Notes under the pieces: generated by a model
Told to the model about the DNA's origin: nothing
The model's database searches: none
The model's input: only the letters and a program-made list of their open reading frames with translations
Assembly (NCBI GenBank): GCA_002706265.1
Contig: PAKU01000012.1
Span: forward strand, 1-64,000
Reading direction: 5' to 3'
Length of the DNA: 64,000 nt
From: Polycyclovorans sp.
GTDB lineage: Bacteria; Pseudomonadota; Gammaproteobacteria; Nevskiales; Nevskiaceae
Shown here: positions 17,534 through 26,304 of the stretch, piece by piece
How the letters are laid out: the number at the start of each line of letters is the position of its first letter
How positions within the stretch are numbered: position 1 is the stretch's first letter
Translations under genes and position numbers: made by a program

Positions 17534-20500
17534 TCAGGCCCGCGCCACGAACAGCAGGGCGTCACCGGCGTTCACCGGCCTTCCGGCCTGGCACCGCAGG
17601 GCGGTCACCACCCCGTCGCTCGGCGCTGCCACGGTGAATTCCATCTTCATGGCCTCGACGATCAACAGCGGATCACCGGCCCGCACGGTCTGCCCCACCG
17701 CGACCAGCAGCTTCCAGATGTTGCCGCTGATGTCGGCCACCACCGGATCGCCCTCGGCGTCGGCATCGGGCAATGCCGGGGGCTCAGGAATCACGTCGGG
17801 CGACATCGAGGCATCGGCCTGCCAGCGCGCCACTTCTTCGGCGTAGGCGCCTTGCTGGCGCGCCTTGAAGGCGGCGATGCTGTCGGCGTTGTCGGCCAGA
17901 AAGCGCTCGTGGGCGACCAGATCGAACACCGTTTCGGTGACGTCCGGCAGCAGACGCCCATGCCGGAAGTCATCCCGCATCTGCGTGAGTTCGTCCTCGC
18001 TCACCGGGTAGTACTGCACCTGGTCGAAGAACTTCAGCAGCCAGGGCTCGCCGTTCTCGAACGCGCGGTTCTTCAGGAAGGTGTTCCAGATCGGCAGGGT
18101 GCGGCCAATCAGCTGATAGCCGCCGGGCGAGTCCATGCCGTAAATGCACATGTACACGCCGCCGATGCCCACGGTGCCTTCTGCGGTGTATGTGCGCGCC
18201 GGGTTGTACTTGGAGGTGAGCAGGCGGTGCCGCGGGTCCACCGGCACCGCACAGGGCGCGCCCAGATACACGTCGCCCAGCCCCAGCACCATGTAAGAGG
18301 TGTCGAAGACCATCTGGCGCACGGTGTCCACCGAGTCCAGCCCGTTGATGCGCCGCATGAACTCGACGTTGCTCGGCAGCCAGGGCGCCGTGTCGCGCAC
18401 CGACTGGCGGTACCGCGCAACGGCGTCCAGCGTTGCGGTGTCCTGCCAGGCCATGGGCAGGCGCACGATGCGCGAGGGCACTTTCAGGCCGGCGGCATCG
18501 GGCAGGCCCTGTTCGAGGGCGAGCAGCGTGTCGACCAGCAATTGCTGGCCGATGACGCGGCTGTCGTACTGAATCTGCAAGGAGCGCACGCCGGGCGCCA
18601 GTTCGAGGATGCCCGGCACCGGGTCGGCCTTCAGCGCCTGCATGAGCGCGTGAATCCGCAGCCGCAGCCGCAGGTCCAGCACCATTTCGCCGTATTCCAG
18701 CAGCAGGTACTTGTCGCCGGCCTGGCGGTAGCTCACCGGTGGGCGGCCCCCTGAGGCGGGCAGCTCGGCCAGCACGCATTCCGACACCGTGCCCTGCGGC
18801 GCGCGCAGCACGCGGCCGCCGTTGCTTCTGGGCGCTGGCGTGAGCGTTTCAATGGCGCGGTCCTGGGCCTTTTCCAGCGCCAGCGCTTCGTCGAAGTCCA
18901 GCCGCCTGAAGCGGATGCAATCGCCCGGCTTGACCTGGCCAATCTTCCACAGTTCGGCCTTGGCGATGGTCACCGGGCAGACGAAGCCGCCGAGGCTGGG
19001 GCCGTCGCGGGTGAGAATCACCGGCATGTCGCCGGTGAAGTTCACCGAGCCGATGGCGTATTCGGTGTCGTGCACGTTGGATGGGTGCAGGCCGGCTTCA
19101 CCGCCGTCGGTGCGCGCCCAGGTGGGCTTGGGGCCAACCAGCCGCACGCCCAGCCGGTTGGAGTTGTAATGCACCTCCCAGTCGGTGGCGAAGAACTGCT
19201 CGATGGAGGCTTCGGTGAAGAAATCCGGGGCGCCGTGCGGGCCATACAGCACGCCGACGTTCCAGCGGTTCTCGTAGCAGGGAATCAGCGCAGTCGGCGC
19301 AGGCACGGCCGGCGTCAGGAGAGTAAAACTCGCCGCCGCAGACTGCGCCGACTGGCTGATGGGGAGCAGGTCACCGGCGCGCAGCGGGCGCCCGGCATGA
19401 CCGCCAAAGGCGCCGAGCGCGAAGGTGGCACGCGAGCCGAGATACACCGGCACGTCGATGCCGCCGGCGACCGCCAGATAGGTCCGGCAGCCCTGGGTGG
19501 CCTTGCCGATCTTCAGCACCTGCCCGGCTGCCACCTTGAGCGGCGCCCAGAATGCGACCGGCGCGCCGTCCACGGTCGCGGGTGTGGGGGCGCCGGTGAG
19601 CGCAACGACCGCATCACTGTGAAACCGCAGCGTCGGCCCGAGAATGGTGCATTCCAGCCCGGCCGCATCACTGCCGTTGCCCACCAGGCGATTGGCCAGA
19701 CGAAAGGCGTAGTCATCCATCGGTCCCGACGGCGGCACGCCCACGTCCCAGTAGCCGACGCGGCCGGGGTAATCCTGCACGGTGGTGTAGGTGCCGGGCT
19801 CGACCAGCTCGACCACCGGCGCCGCGAACTGGAAGCCGTCGAGCAGGCGGGTGAACACCTCGCCCCGGGCAAAGGCCGGGCTGTCGATGATCTGCCGCAG
19901 ATAGCTGAGGTTGGTGGCAATGCCGGACAGGCGCGTGGCGGCCAGCGCCGCTTTCATCTTGGCCAGCGCGTCGGCGCGGTCGGCGCCGTGCACGATCAGC
20001 TTGGCGATCATCGGGTCGTAATGCGGCGTGACCTCGGTGCCGGTTTCCACCCAGCCGTCGAGGCGCACATCGGCCGGAAACGACACCTCGGTCAGCACGC
20101 CGGGCGAGGGCTGGAAGTTGCGCACCGGGTCTTCGGCGTAGATGCGCACCTCCATCGCCGCGCCCTTCGGTTCGGCCTTGAAGGTGGCGAGATCCGGCGG
20201 CTCGCCGGCGGCGGTGCGGATCATCCAGTCCACCAGGTCCACGCCGGTACAGGCCTCGGTGATGGGATGCTCGACCTGCAGCCGGGTGTTCACTTCCAGA
20301 AAGTAGAAGTCGTCGCGGGCGCCGTCGTAAATGAACTCCACGGTGCCGGCGTTGGCATAGCCCACCGACTCACCCAGCCTGACCGCCGCATCCAGCAGGG
20401 CGGTGCGGGTGGCGGGCGGGAGGTTTGGCGCCGGGGTCTCTTCAACCACCTTCTGGTTGCGGCGCTGCAAGGAGCAGTCGCGCTCGCCGAGCGCGACCAC

Positions 20501-21157
20501 CCTTCCCTTGCCGTCCCCAAACATCTGCACTTCGACGTGGCGCGCGTTTTCAACGTAGCGCTCGAGGAACACGCCGCTGTCACTGAAAAAATTCTGGCCC
20601 TGCCGCTGCACGGTCTCGAACGCGGCCACCAGCGCCGCCTCGTTGTCGCAGCGCGTCAGGCCGATGCCGCCACCGCCGGCGGTGGACTTGAGCATCAGCG
20701 GGTACCCCAGACGCGTGGCGTGCGCCACGGCCTCATCGAGGTTGGCCAGCAGCCCGGTGCCGGGCGTGAGCGGCACCCCGGCGGCCTCGGCCAGCGCCCG
20801 CGCTTCGTGCTTCAGGCCGAAGCGGCGAATCTGCTCCGGCGTGGGGCCGACGAACACCAGCCCGGCCTTGGCGCAGTCGTCGGCAAACGCGGTGTTCTCC
20901 GACAAGAAGCCGTAGCCGGGAATGACCGCCTGGGCGCCGGTGGCGCGCGCCGCGTCAATCACCTTGTCGCCGCGCAGATAACTCTCAGACGGCGCCTTGC
21001 CGCCCAGCGCCACGGCTTCGTCAGCGGCGGTGACGTGCAGGCTGTTGCGGTCGGCATCGGAATACACGGCGACGCTGGCAACGCCCATGGTCTTCAGGGT
21101 GCGGGCAATGCGGACGGCGATTTCGCCGCGATTGGCGATCAGCACTTTGTCAAACAT
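17534..21157 (-). CDS. uca: Urea carboxylase (biotin-dependent)
   Basis: About 1207 residues from ATG 21157 (MFDKVLIANRGEIAVRI). It has the same architecture as the paralogue at 1.9-5.5 kb: biotin carboxylase (about 1-450, with STAGGGGIGL and the EVNTRLQVEHPITE motif), the two allophanate-hydrolase-like carboxyltransferase domains, and a biotinyl domain with VEAMKMEF. The diagnostic position is Asn706 in SVNFTGDMPV, matching urea carboxylases. It overlaps the atzF stop by 8 bp. Together with AtzF it converts urea via allophanate to ammonia and carbon dioxide. Confidence 0.92.
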   Translation of the reverse strand: MFDKVLIANRGEIAVRIARTLKTMGVASVAVYSDADRNSLHVTAADEAVALGGKAPSESYLRGDKVIDAARATGAQAVIPGYGFLSENTAFADDCAKAGLVFVGPTPEQIRRFGLKHEARALAEAAGVPLTPGTGLLANLDEAVAHATRLGYPLMLKSTAGGGGIGLTRCDNEAALVAAFETVQRQGQNFFSDSGVFLERYVENARHVEVQMFGDGKGRVVALGERDCSLQRRNQKVVEETPAPNLPPATRTALLDAAVRLGESVGYANAGTVEFIYDGARDDFYFLEVNTRLQVEHPITEACTGVDLVDWMIRTAAGEPPDLATFKAEPKGAAMEVRIYAEDPVRNFQPSPGVLTEVSFPADVRLDGWVETGTEVTPHYDPMIAKLIVHGADRADALAKMKAALAATRLSGIATNLSYLRQIIDSPAFARGEVFTRLLDGFQFAAPVVELVEPGTYTTVQDYPGRVGYWDVGVPPSGPMDDYAFRLANRLVGNGSDAAGLECTILGPTLRFHSDAVVALTGAPTPATVDGAPVAFWAPLKVAAGQVLKIGKATQGCRTYLAVAGGIDVPVYLGSRATFALGAFGGHAGRPLRAGDLLPISQSAQSAAASFTLLTPAVPAPTALIPCYENRWNVGVLYGPHGAPDFFTEASIEQFFATDWEVHYNSNRLGVRLVGPKPTWARTDGGEAGLHPSNVHDTEYAIGSVNFTGDMPVILTRDGPSLGGFVCPVTIAKAELWKIGQVKPGDCIRFRRLDFDEALALEKAQDRAIETLTPAPRSNGGRVLRAPQGTVSECVLAELPASGGRPPVSYRQAGDKYLLLEYGEMVLDLRLRLRIHALMQALKADPVPGILELAPGVRSLQIQYDSRVIGQQLLVDTLLALEQGLPDAAGLKVPSRIVRLPMAWQDTATLDAVARYRQSVRDTAPWLPSNVEFMRRINGLDSVDTVRQMVFDTSYMVLGLGDVYLGAPCAVPVDPRHRLLTSKYNPARTYTAEGTVGIGGVYMCIYGMDSPGGYQLIGRTLPIWNTFLKNRAFENGEPWLLKFFDQVQYYPVSEDELTQMRDDFRHGRLLPDVTETVFDLVAHERFLADNADSIAAFKARQQGAYAEEVARWQADASMSPDVIPEPPALPDADAEGDPVVADISGNIWKLLVAVGQTVRAGDPLLIVEAMKMEFTVAAPSDGVVTALRCQAGRPVNAGDALLFVARA

Positions 21158-22979
21158 GGGCGGCGTCCTTCGCGGTGGCCTGGACACGCTCGGCGGCCAT
21201 GAAGGCCCGCCAGCCGCCAAACTCGGTGATGTCGCGGGCGCCGTCGGTCGCCCAGCTTTCGCAGATGAAGCCTTTCACCTCGCGGCCGTCGGCCAGGGTC
21301 AGCGTGCCGATGCCCAGCGGCGCCGGAATGAGTGCCACAAACGAACCGAAGGCCTCGACGGGTATGTCCCACAGCTCCACCTCGATGGGCGCACCGGCCG
21401 CGCCGCGCACCAGACCCGGCTTGGGCGGCACGGTGCCGGGCAGCGCATACAGCCGGTAATCACCGGCGGTGTGGGTGCGCTCCACCCGCACCGCGCTGCG
21501 CTCGGTGAGCTGGAAGTTGAGCGGCATGCCGGACAGGTGCGCGCCCACCACCGCCAGCCGCACGGTGGCCGGGCCGGGCGCGGCAGGGCGCGGCGCAGCC
21601 ACCGTGGGATGCCGGCCGCTGGTGCCCAGCGTCCACGGGGCGTGGCGCTGCCAGCGCTCGCCCAGTTCGGCCAGCGCGGCGTCCTGCCAGGCGGGGGCGA
21701 TCAGGGTCACGCCCACGGGCAAGCCGTCATCGCGAAAACCGGCCGGCAAGGCCAGCGCACAGCCGTCCATGAGGTTGACAAAGTTGGTGTAAGTGCCCAG
21801 CCGCGTGTTCAGCCGCACCGGATCGGCGGCCACGTCATCGAGGGTGTAGATGGTCGGTGTGCTGGGCACCAGCAGCGCGTCCACCGTGCTCATCAGCCGC
21901 TGCGCGGCGCGCACCCGCTCGGCACGCTGGTATTCGGCCTTGAAGGCGTCGGCCGCCGAATAGTTGCGGGCCTGCTCGATGATGCCGCGCACCACCGGGT
22001 CCATCTCGCCCTGGCCCGCTTCGATGTAGGCGTCGATGGCGGCATAGCGCTCGGCGATCCACGGGCCGTCGTACAGCAGGGCGGCGAGCGCGTGCAGGGC
22101 GGTGAAGTCCAGCGGCACCAGCGTGGCGCCCATGGCGCGAAATGCGTCGCAGGCGCGGGCGAATGCCGCAGCCGCCTGGGCGTCGCCGAAAAAGCTGGGC
22201 GACTCGGGAATACCCAGCCGCGGCGCCGCGGGCATCCGTTGTGCCGCGAACGGCGCCGGCGCCGGCCGGGCGTAGGCATCCTGCTCATCGAAATGGCCAA
22301 TCACCGAAGCGACCCGCGCGGCATCTTCCACGGTCTGCGCGAACACCGAAACGCAGTCCAGCGAGCGGCAGGCCGGCACCACGCCGCGCGCGCTGAACCA
22401 GCCGCGCGTGGGTTTGAGCCCCACGATGTTGTTGAACGCCGCCGGCACGCGGCCGGAACCGGCGGTGTCGGTGCCCAGCGAGAAGGCGGCGATGCCGCGC
22501 GCCACCAGCACCGCCGAACCCGAGCTGGACCCCCCGCTGATGTAGGCGGGGTTGAAGGCGTTGGGCACCGCGCCGTAGGGCGAACGGACGCCGACCAGAC
22601 CGGTGGCAAACTGATCAAGATTGGCCTTGCCCAGCAGAATCGCGCCGGCATCGATCAAGCGCTGCACCGCCGGCGCGCTCGCCGTGGCGGTGTACCCGTA
22701 ATCCGGGCAGGCCGCCGTGGTCGTCAGCCCGTCCACGTCGATGTTGTCTTTGACGACGAAGGGCACGCCGAACAGCGGAAAGCGACCCAGGTCGCCATCA
22801 GCGTCGGCAAGGCGCTGCTGCAGTGCGCTGGCCTGCGCCAGCCAGGCGTCAAGCCCGAGGCAGAGAATCCATGCCGCATCGTCCGGCGTCAGGCGGGCCG
22901 CCACGGCGTGCAGGGCATCGGCCAGCGTCATGCCCTGCTGGCTGGCCTGTCGCCACTCGGTAATCGTCAGGGGAATCAC
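21150..22979 (-). CDS. atzF: Allophanate hydrolase AtzF
   Basis: About 609 residues from GTG 22979 (product starting at IPLTITEWRQ). The amidase domain has the Ser-cisSer-Lys triad: Lys in FVVKDNIDVDGL, SGGSSSGSAVLVARG and DTAGSGRVPAAFNN. The C-terminal domain (from about residue 470, RLAVVGAHLSGMPLN) is typical of bacterial allophanate hydrolases. The frame is open to a GTG at 23018, but that lies upstream of the start site expected from the sigma-54 promoter, so the downstream GTG is preferred. It is the only allophanate hydrolase seen, so it should serve both the urea and guanidine branches. Confidence 0.9.
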   Translation of the reverse strand: MIPLTITEWRQASQQGMTLADALHAVAARLTPDDAAWILCLGLDAWLAQASALQQRLADADGDLGRFPLFGVPFVVKDNIDVDGLTTTAACPDYGYTATASAPAVQRLIDAGAILLGKANLDQFATGLVGVRSPYGAVPNAFNPAYISGGSSSGSAVLVARGIAAFSLGTDTAGSGRVPAAFNNIVGLKPTRGWFSARGVVPACRSLDCVSVFAQTVEDAARVASVIGHFDEQDAYARPAPAPFAAQRMPAAPRLGIPESPSFFGDAQAAAAFARACDAFRAMGATLVPLDFTALHALAALLYDGPWIAERYAAIDAYIEAGQGEMDPVVRGIIEQARNYSAADAFKAEYQRAERVRAAQRLMSTVDALLVPSTPTIYTLDDVAADPVRLNTRLGTYTNFVNLMDGCALALPAGFRDDGLPVGVTLIAPAWQDAALAELGERWQRHAPWTLGTSGRHPTVAAPRPAAPGPATVRLAVVGAHLSGMPLNFQLTERSAVRVERTHTAGDYRLYALPGTVPPKPGLVRGAAGAPIEVELWDIPVEAFGSFVALIPAPLGIGTLTLADGREVKGFICESWATDGARDITEFGGWRAFMAAERVQATAKDAAHV

Positions 22980-22997
22980 GTTGGTCTTGAGCACTGG

Positions 22998-23009
22998 CTT
23001 GTGTACAAG
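22998..23009. promoter_or_regulatory. Candidate GntR operator at the atzF transcription start
   Basis: The inverted repeat CTTGT-N2-ACAAG sits about 10 bp downstream of the sigma-54 -12 element, that is, at the predicted +1. FCD-type GntR regulators commonly bind short palindromes with a T-G-T/A-C-A core. Assignment to the island's GntR protein is inference. Confidence 0.45.
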
Positions 23010-23018
23010 ACAGTGCAC

Positions 23019-23035
23019 AGCAAGGCCCGTGCCAA
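23019..23035 (-). promoter_or_regulatory. Sigma-54 (-24/-12) promoter upstream of atzF
   Basis: The minus strand reads TTGGCACG-N4-TTGCT, an exact match to the sigma-54 consensus with correct GG-to-GC spacing. Transcription would start near 23009 and run into atzF and the carboxylase. Sigma-54 control through NtrC is the usual way to couple alternative nitrogen sources to nitrogen limitation. Confidence 0.8.
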
Positions 23036-23135
23036 CCCAGCCCAGAAACCCGCGGCCGTCCGCCGCAGCCCGACGTTCCGGGATTAACTTCTATTTGAAT
23101 CAATAAGCTAAGAGCACGTGCGGCGGCAGCGCCGC

Positions 23136-23212
23136 GTGCGTGGCCCGCGTCGCCGGCGCGGCGGGCCACGCACCACAAGGGCGCAGTGCTGCCTCATGAG
23201 ACAGCACTGCGC
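23136..23212. repeat. Two large inverted repeats between the CoA-transferase gene and atzF
   Basis: The first (23136-23173) has 13-bp arms built on TGCGTGGCCCGC with a 12-base loop. The second (23181-23212) has 11-bp arms GCGCAGTGCTG / CAGCACTGCGC with a 10-base loop and begins 5 bp after the CoA-transferase stop. They may end that transcript, though no U-tract is seen. They also lie 100-190 bp upstream of the sigma-54 promoter, where activator sites are expected. Confidence 0.55.
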
Positions 23213-23217
23213 GCCGC

Positions 23218-24315
23218 TCAGCGGCCCAGAACCTGCGCCGTGTGTTCGCCCAGCTTGGGGCTGTCACCGCCCGTGGCCTGGGCGTGCGAGAAGCGAATGG
23301 GCAGGCCGAAGGCCGGCTTGCCGCCAACGTCTTCAACGAAGCCGCGCGCCTTGACCTGTTCGTTCTCGAGCGCTTCGTCGAGCGTGTAAATGCCGCTGAC
23401 GCAGGTGTCTTCGTGGGCCAGCAGCGCTTCCCACTCATCGCGGGTGCGGGTTTTGATCAGCGCCCTCAGCGCCTCGCGCAGCGGCTCACCCTTGGGGCCG
23501 GGCACCATCGGCAGCTTGAGCAGGTCGAGTGCGCCGGCCAGTTCCAGCGTGCGCTTGAAGAACTTGGGCTCCAGCGAACCCATGGCGACATGCTTGCCGT
23601 CCCGGGTTTCGTAGATGCTGTAGTTGGGCAGGCTGCCGGCGAGGAAGTCGGTGCCTCTTGGGGGCGTGGCGCCCAGCACGCGCCGGCTGCCCATTGCCGC
23701 CACCTGCAGCGCCATGGTGCCGTCCATCATCGCCACGTCGACCATGGTGCCCTGGCCCGAGGCCTTGGCGCCGATCACCGCGCCGAGGATGCCCACGGCA
23801 CAGGTCAGGGCGCCGCCCGCCAGATCGGCGTATTGCACGTTGCCTTGAATCGGCGGGCCACCGGCCACGGCGTTCTGATCGAGCTCGCCGGCGTAGCCGC
23901 GGTAGTTCATGTCGTGGCCGGGCCGGTTGAGGTACGGCCCGGTCTGGCCGTAGCCGGTGAGCGCGGCGTAGACCAGTTTGGGGTTGCGGGCGCGCAGGGT
24001 GTCGTAGTCGCAGCCGAGCTTTTTCATGACCCCCGGGCGGAAGGATTCGAGCACCACGTCGGCGCTGTCGGCCAGCTGGCGGAAGGCTTCGGCATCTTCG
24101 GGTTTGCGCAGGTCAAGCACCACCGACTTTTTGCCGCGGTTGACCATGGTGAACAGGTCCATCGACATGTCACGCGCATAGTCGCCGACCCCCGGTTCTT
24201 CAACCTTGATCACTTCGGCGCCCATCTGCGCCAGGTAGAACGAACAGAACGGACCGGGCAGCAGGCGCGATGCGTCGATGATGCGGATGCCTTTGAGCAG
24301 CGGATTGAGCGACAT
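23218..24315 (-). CDS. CaiB/BaiF-family CoA-transferase / 2-methylacyl-CoA racemase-like protein
   Basis: 365 residues from ATG 24315, with AAGGAG upstream. The family III CoA-transferase fold is indicated by LKGIRIIDASRLLPGPFCSFYLAQ, VIKVEEP, VVLDLRKPEDAEAF and GQTGPYLNRPGHDMNYRG. The GHDMNY string resembles the catalytic region of alpha-methylacyl-CoA racemases. It follows the acyl-CoA dehydrogenase by 14 bp in one operon, suggesting a role in branched-chain or methyl-branched acyl-CoA breakdown. The substrate is not identifiable. Confidence 0.85.
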   Translation of the reverse strand: MSLNPLLKGIRIIDASRLLPGPFCSFYLAQMGAEVIKVEEPGVGDYARDMSMDLFTMVNRGKKSVVLDLRKPEDAEAFRQLADSADVVLESFRPGVMKKLGCDYDTLRARNPKLVYAALTGYGQTGPYLNRPGHDMNYRGYAGELDQNAVAGGPPIQGNVQYADLAGGALTCAVGILGAVIGAKASGQGTMVDVAMMDGTMALQVAAMGSRRVLGATPPRGTDFLAGSLPNYSIYETRDGKHVAMGSLEPKFFKRTLELAGALDLLKLPMVPGPKGEPLREALRALIKTRTRDEWEALLAHEDTCVSGIYTLDEALENEQVKARGFVEDVGGKPAFGLPIRFSHAQATGGDSPKLGEHTAQVLGR

Positions 24316-24329
24316 GGTTTTGGGCTCCT

Positions 24330-25469
24330 TCAGAGCGTGCGGGAGATGAGTTCTTTCATGATTTCGTTGGTGCCGCCGTAGATGCGCTGGGCACGGGCGT
24401 CGATCCAGGCGCGGGCCACAGGGTATTCCAGCATGTAGCCGTAACCGCCGTGCAGCTGCACGCATTCGTCGATGACCTTGTTCATCAGGTCCGAGGTCCA
24501 GTACTTGGCGATGGCCGCGTCCTCCACGCCGAGCTTGCCGGCCAGAATCATCTCGAGGCAGCGGTCGACATAGACGCGCGCGATGGCCAGTTCCGACTTC
24601 ATTTCGGCCAGCTTGAAGCGGGTGTTCTGGAAGCTGGCCACCGGCTTGCCGAAGACCTTGCGGCTCCGGGTGTACTCCAGGGTGTGCTTCAGCGCGGCTT
24701 CGGCGCCGGCCACCGAGGTGATGGCAATGATCAACCGCTCCCAGGCCAGCTCCTTCATCAGCATGATGAAGCCCATGCCCTGCTGCCCCAGCAGATTGGC
24801 CTTGGGCACGCGCACGTCGTTGAAGAACAGCTCGCAGGTGTCCTGCGCCTTCATGCCCACTTTCTTGAGCGGCTTGCCCTTGGTGAAACCGGGGCTGCTG
24901 GCCTCGACGATCAGCAACGAGATGTCCTTGGCGCCTTCACCGCTGTTGCCGGTCTTGGCCACCACAATCACCAGGTCAGACAGATACCCATTGGTGATGA
25001 AGATCTTCGAGCCGTTGAGCACGTAGTCATCGCCATCGAGCACGGCCGTGGACTTCACCGCCTGCAGGTCAGACCCGGTGCCCGGCTCGGTCATGGCAAT
25101 GGCGCCAATCATCTCGCCCGATGCCAGCTTCGGCAGGTATTTGGCTTTCTGGTCGTGGGTTCCGAAATTGTTGATGTAGGGCGCCACGATGTCGGAATGC
25201 AGCGCGAAGCCCACACCGGAGTCACCCGCGTACGACTGCTCTTCCATCAGGATGGTGCTGTAGGTGCGGTCAACGCCCAGGCCGCCGTACTGCTCCGGCA
25301 TGGTGGCGCACAGCAGGCCCAGCTCACCGGCCTTGTTCCAGACGGCGCGGTCGACGTGCTGCTGCTCGTCCCAGGCCTCACGGTGGGGCACCACCTCGGT
25401 CTCGAAAAAACGGCGAACGGTCTTGCGGAAATCGTCATGCTCGGCAGTGAACAGGGTGCGCGGAATCAT
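24330..25469 (-). CDS. Acyl-CoA dehydrogenase
   Basis: 379 residues from ATG 25469. Family motifs include MTEPGTGSDLQAVKSTA (FAD/substrate binding), the middle beta-domain NGSKIFITNGYLSDL, and the C-terminal QLHGGYGYMLEYPVARAWIDARAQRIYGGTNEIMKE, in which Glu of GGTNE is the likely region of the catalytic base in short/branched-chain dehydrogenases. It is the first gene of a two-gene operon with the CoA-transferase. The divergent TetR gene and the palindrome between them point to ligand-controlled expression. Confidence 0.9.
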   Translation of the reverse strand: MIPRTLFTAEHDDFRKTVRRFFETEVVPHREAWDEQQHVDRAVWNKAGELGLLCATMPEQYGGLGVDRTYSTILMEEQSYAGDSGVGFALHSDIVAPYINNFGTHDQKAKYLPKLASGEMIGAIAMTEPGTGSDLQAVKSTAVLDGDDYVLNGSKIFITNGYLSDLVIVVAKTGNSGEGAKDISLLIVEASSPGFTKGKPLKKVGMKAQDTCELFFNDVRVPKANLLGQQGMGFIMLMKELAWERLIIAITSVAGAEAALKHTLEYTRSRKVFGKPVASFQNTRFKLAEMKSELAIARVYVDRCLEMILAGKLGVEDAAIAKYWTSDLMNKVIDECVQLHGGYGYMLEYPVARAWIDARAQRIYGGTNEIMKELISRTL

Positions 25470-25530
25470 TTGAAGCCTCGAATAAAAAGGAAAAGGAAAT
25501 TGGAGAGGGAAAAGGGATCGGCGTATATTT

Positions 25531-25552
25531 ACATACCGACCGGACCGTATGT
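25531..25552. promoter_or_regulatory. Candidate TetR operator in the divergent promoter region
   Basis: A 22-bp imperfect palindrome centred on CCGG, with perfect outer arms ACATAC / GTATGT and ACCG / CGGT-like inner steps. It resembles the operator style of acyl-metabolism TetR regulators. It overlaps the first upstream ATG (25549) of the TetR frame, favouring the ATG at 25561, and sits next to AT-rich -10-like sequence for the dehydrogenase. Confidence 0.6.
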
Positions 25553-25560
25553 TGCAGATC

Positions 25561-26238
25561 ATGACCAGGCAACGCCCCGCTACTGCCACTGAACGCCCCA
25601 CCCCTCGGCGACGCCAGGCCGACCGCAGCGCCGACACCCGCCGACGCCTGCTCGATGCCACCGTCGTCTGCCTGGCGCGGCACGGGTACCAGGGCGCAAG
25701 CCTGGCGGTGATCGTCGCCGAGGCAGGCGTCTCGCGCGGCGCGCAGGTACATCACTTCGGTTCACGCCAGCAGTTGATGCTGGAAGCGGCCGAAGACCTG
25801 TTCAGGCAGCTCTACAAAGATCTGGGACGGGTCCTGCTGGCCCTGCCCGACCCGGCCGGCCGCCTGCGGCAAACCGTGACCGGCGCCTGGGACCAACTGT
25901 TCAGCACCGAGCGCTTTCTGGTCTACCAGGCGCTGCTCACGGCCAGCCATCAGGACCCGGAAATGGCCGCCGCGCTGGCCAGCCTGCTGGTGCGGGTGCG
26001 CAGTCAATACGAACCGGCGGTGGACCATTACTTCGAATCCGCGCCGGGCGCCTTGGTCAAGCCGCGAACCGTGTTCGTGCAAATGGCCTGCTTTCTGCAC
26101 GGACTTGCCGCCCAGGCCCACCTTGCACCCGACCCGGCGTCGCTACGCCATCAGCTGGAACAGTTCGCACTGCTGATCGGCAGCCAGTTGCGGGTGCGGC
26201 GCAATGTCACCACCCGGCCGCCCAAGGCCGGCGCCTGA
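25561..26238 (+). CDS. TetR-family transcriptional regulator
   Basis: About 225 residues. The N-terminal helix-turn-helix is TetR-like: TRRRLLDATVVCLARHGYQGASLAVIVAEAGVSRGAQVHHFGSRQQLMLEA (about residues 26-76, quoted here only as a span), with the typical F-x-S-R-x-x-L end. The C-terminal part is an effector-binding helical domain. It is divergent from the acyl-CoA dehydrogenase operon and probably represses it and itself through the palindrome at 25531-25552. Confidence 0.88.
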   Translation: MTRQRPATATERPTPRRRQADRSADTRRRLLDATVVCLARHGYQGASLAVIVAEAGVSRGAQVHHFGSRQQLMLEAAEDLFRQLYKDLGRVLLALPDPAGRLRQTVTGAWDQLFSTERFLVYQALLTASHQDPEMAAALASLLVRVRSQYEPAVDHYFESAPGALVKPRTVFVQMACFLHGLAAQAHLAPDPASLRHQLEQFALLIGSQLRVRRNVTTRPPKAGA

Positions 26239-26304
26239 CAGACCGTAAGCTGCGCGGATGAATGCACTGATGCACGGCGCCGCCCGCTGCGGCGCGCCAC
26301 CGAC

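Noticed and set aside
22979-23018. Upstream GTG (23018) as the atzF start
   Set aside because: It lies upstream of the start predicted from the sigma-54 promoter and spans the inverted repeat; the in-frame GTG at 22979 suits the promoter better.
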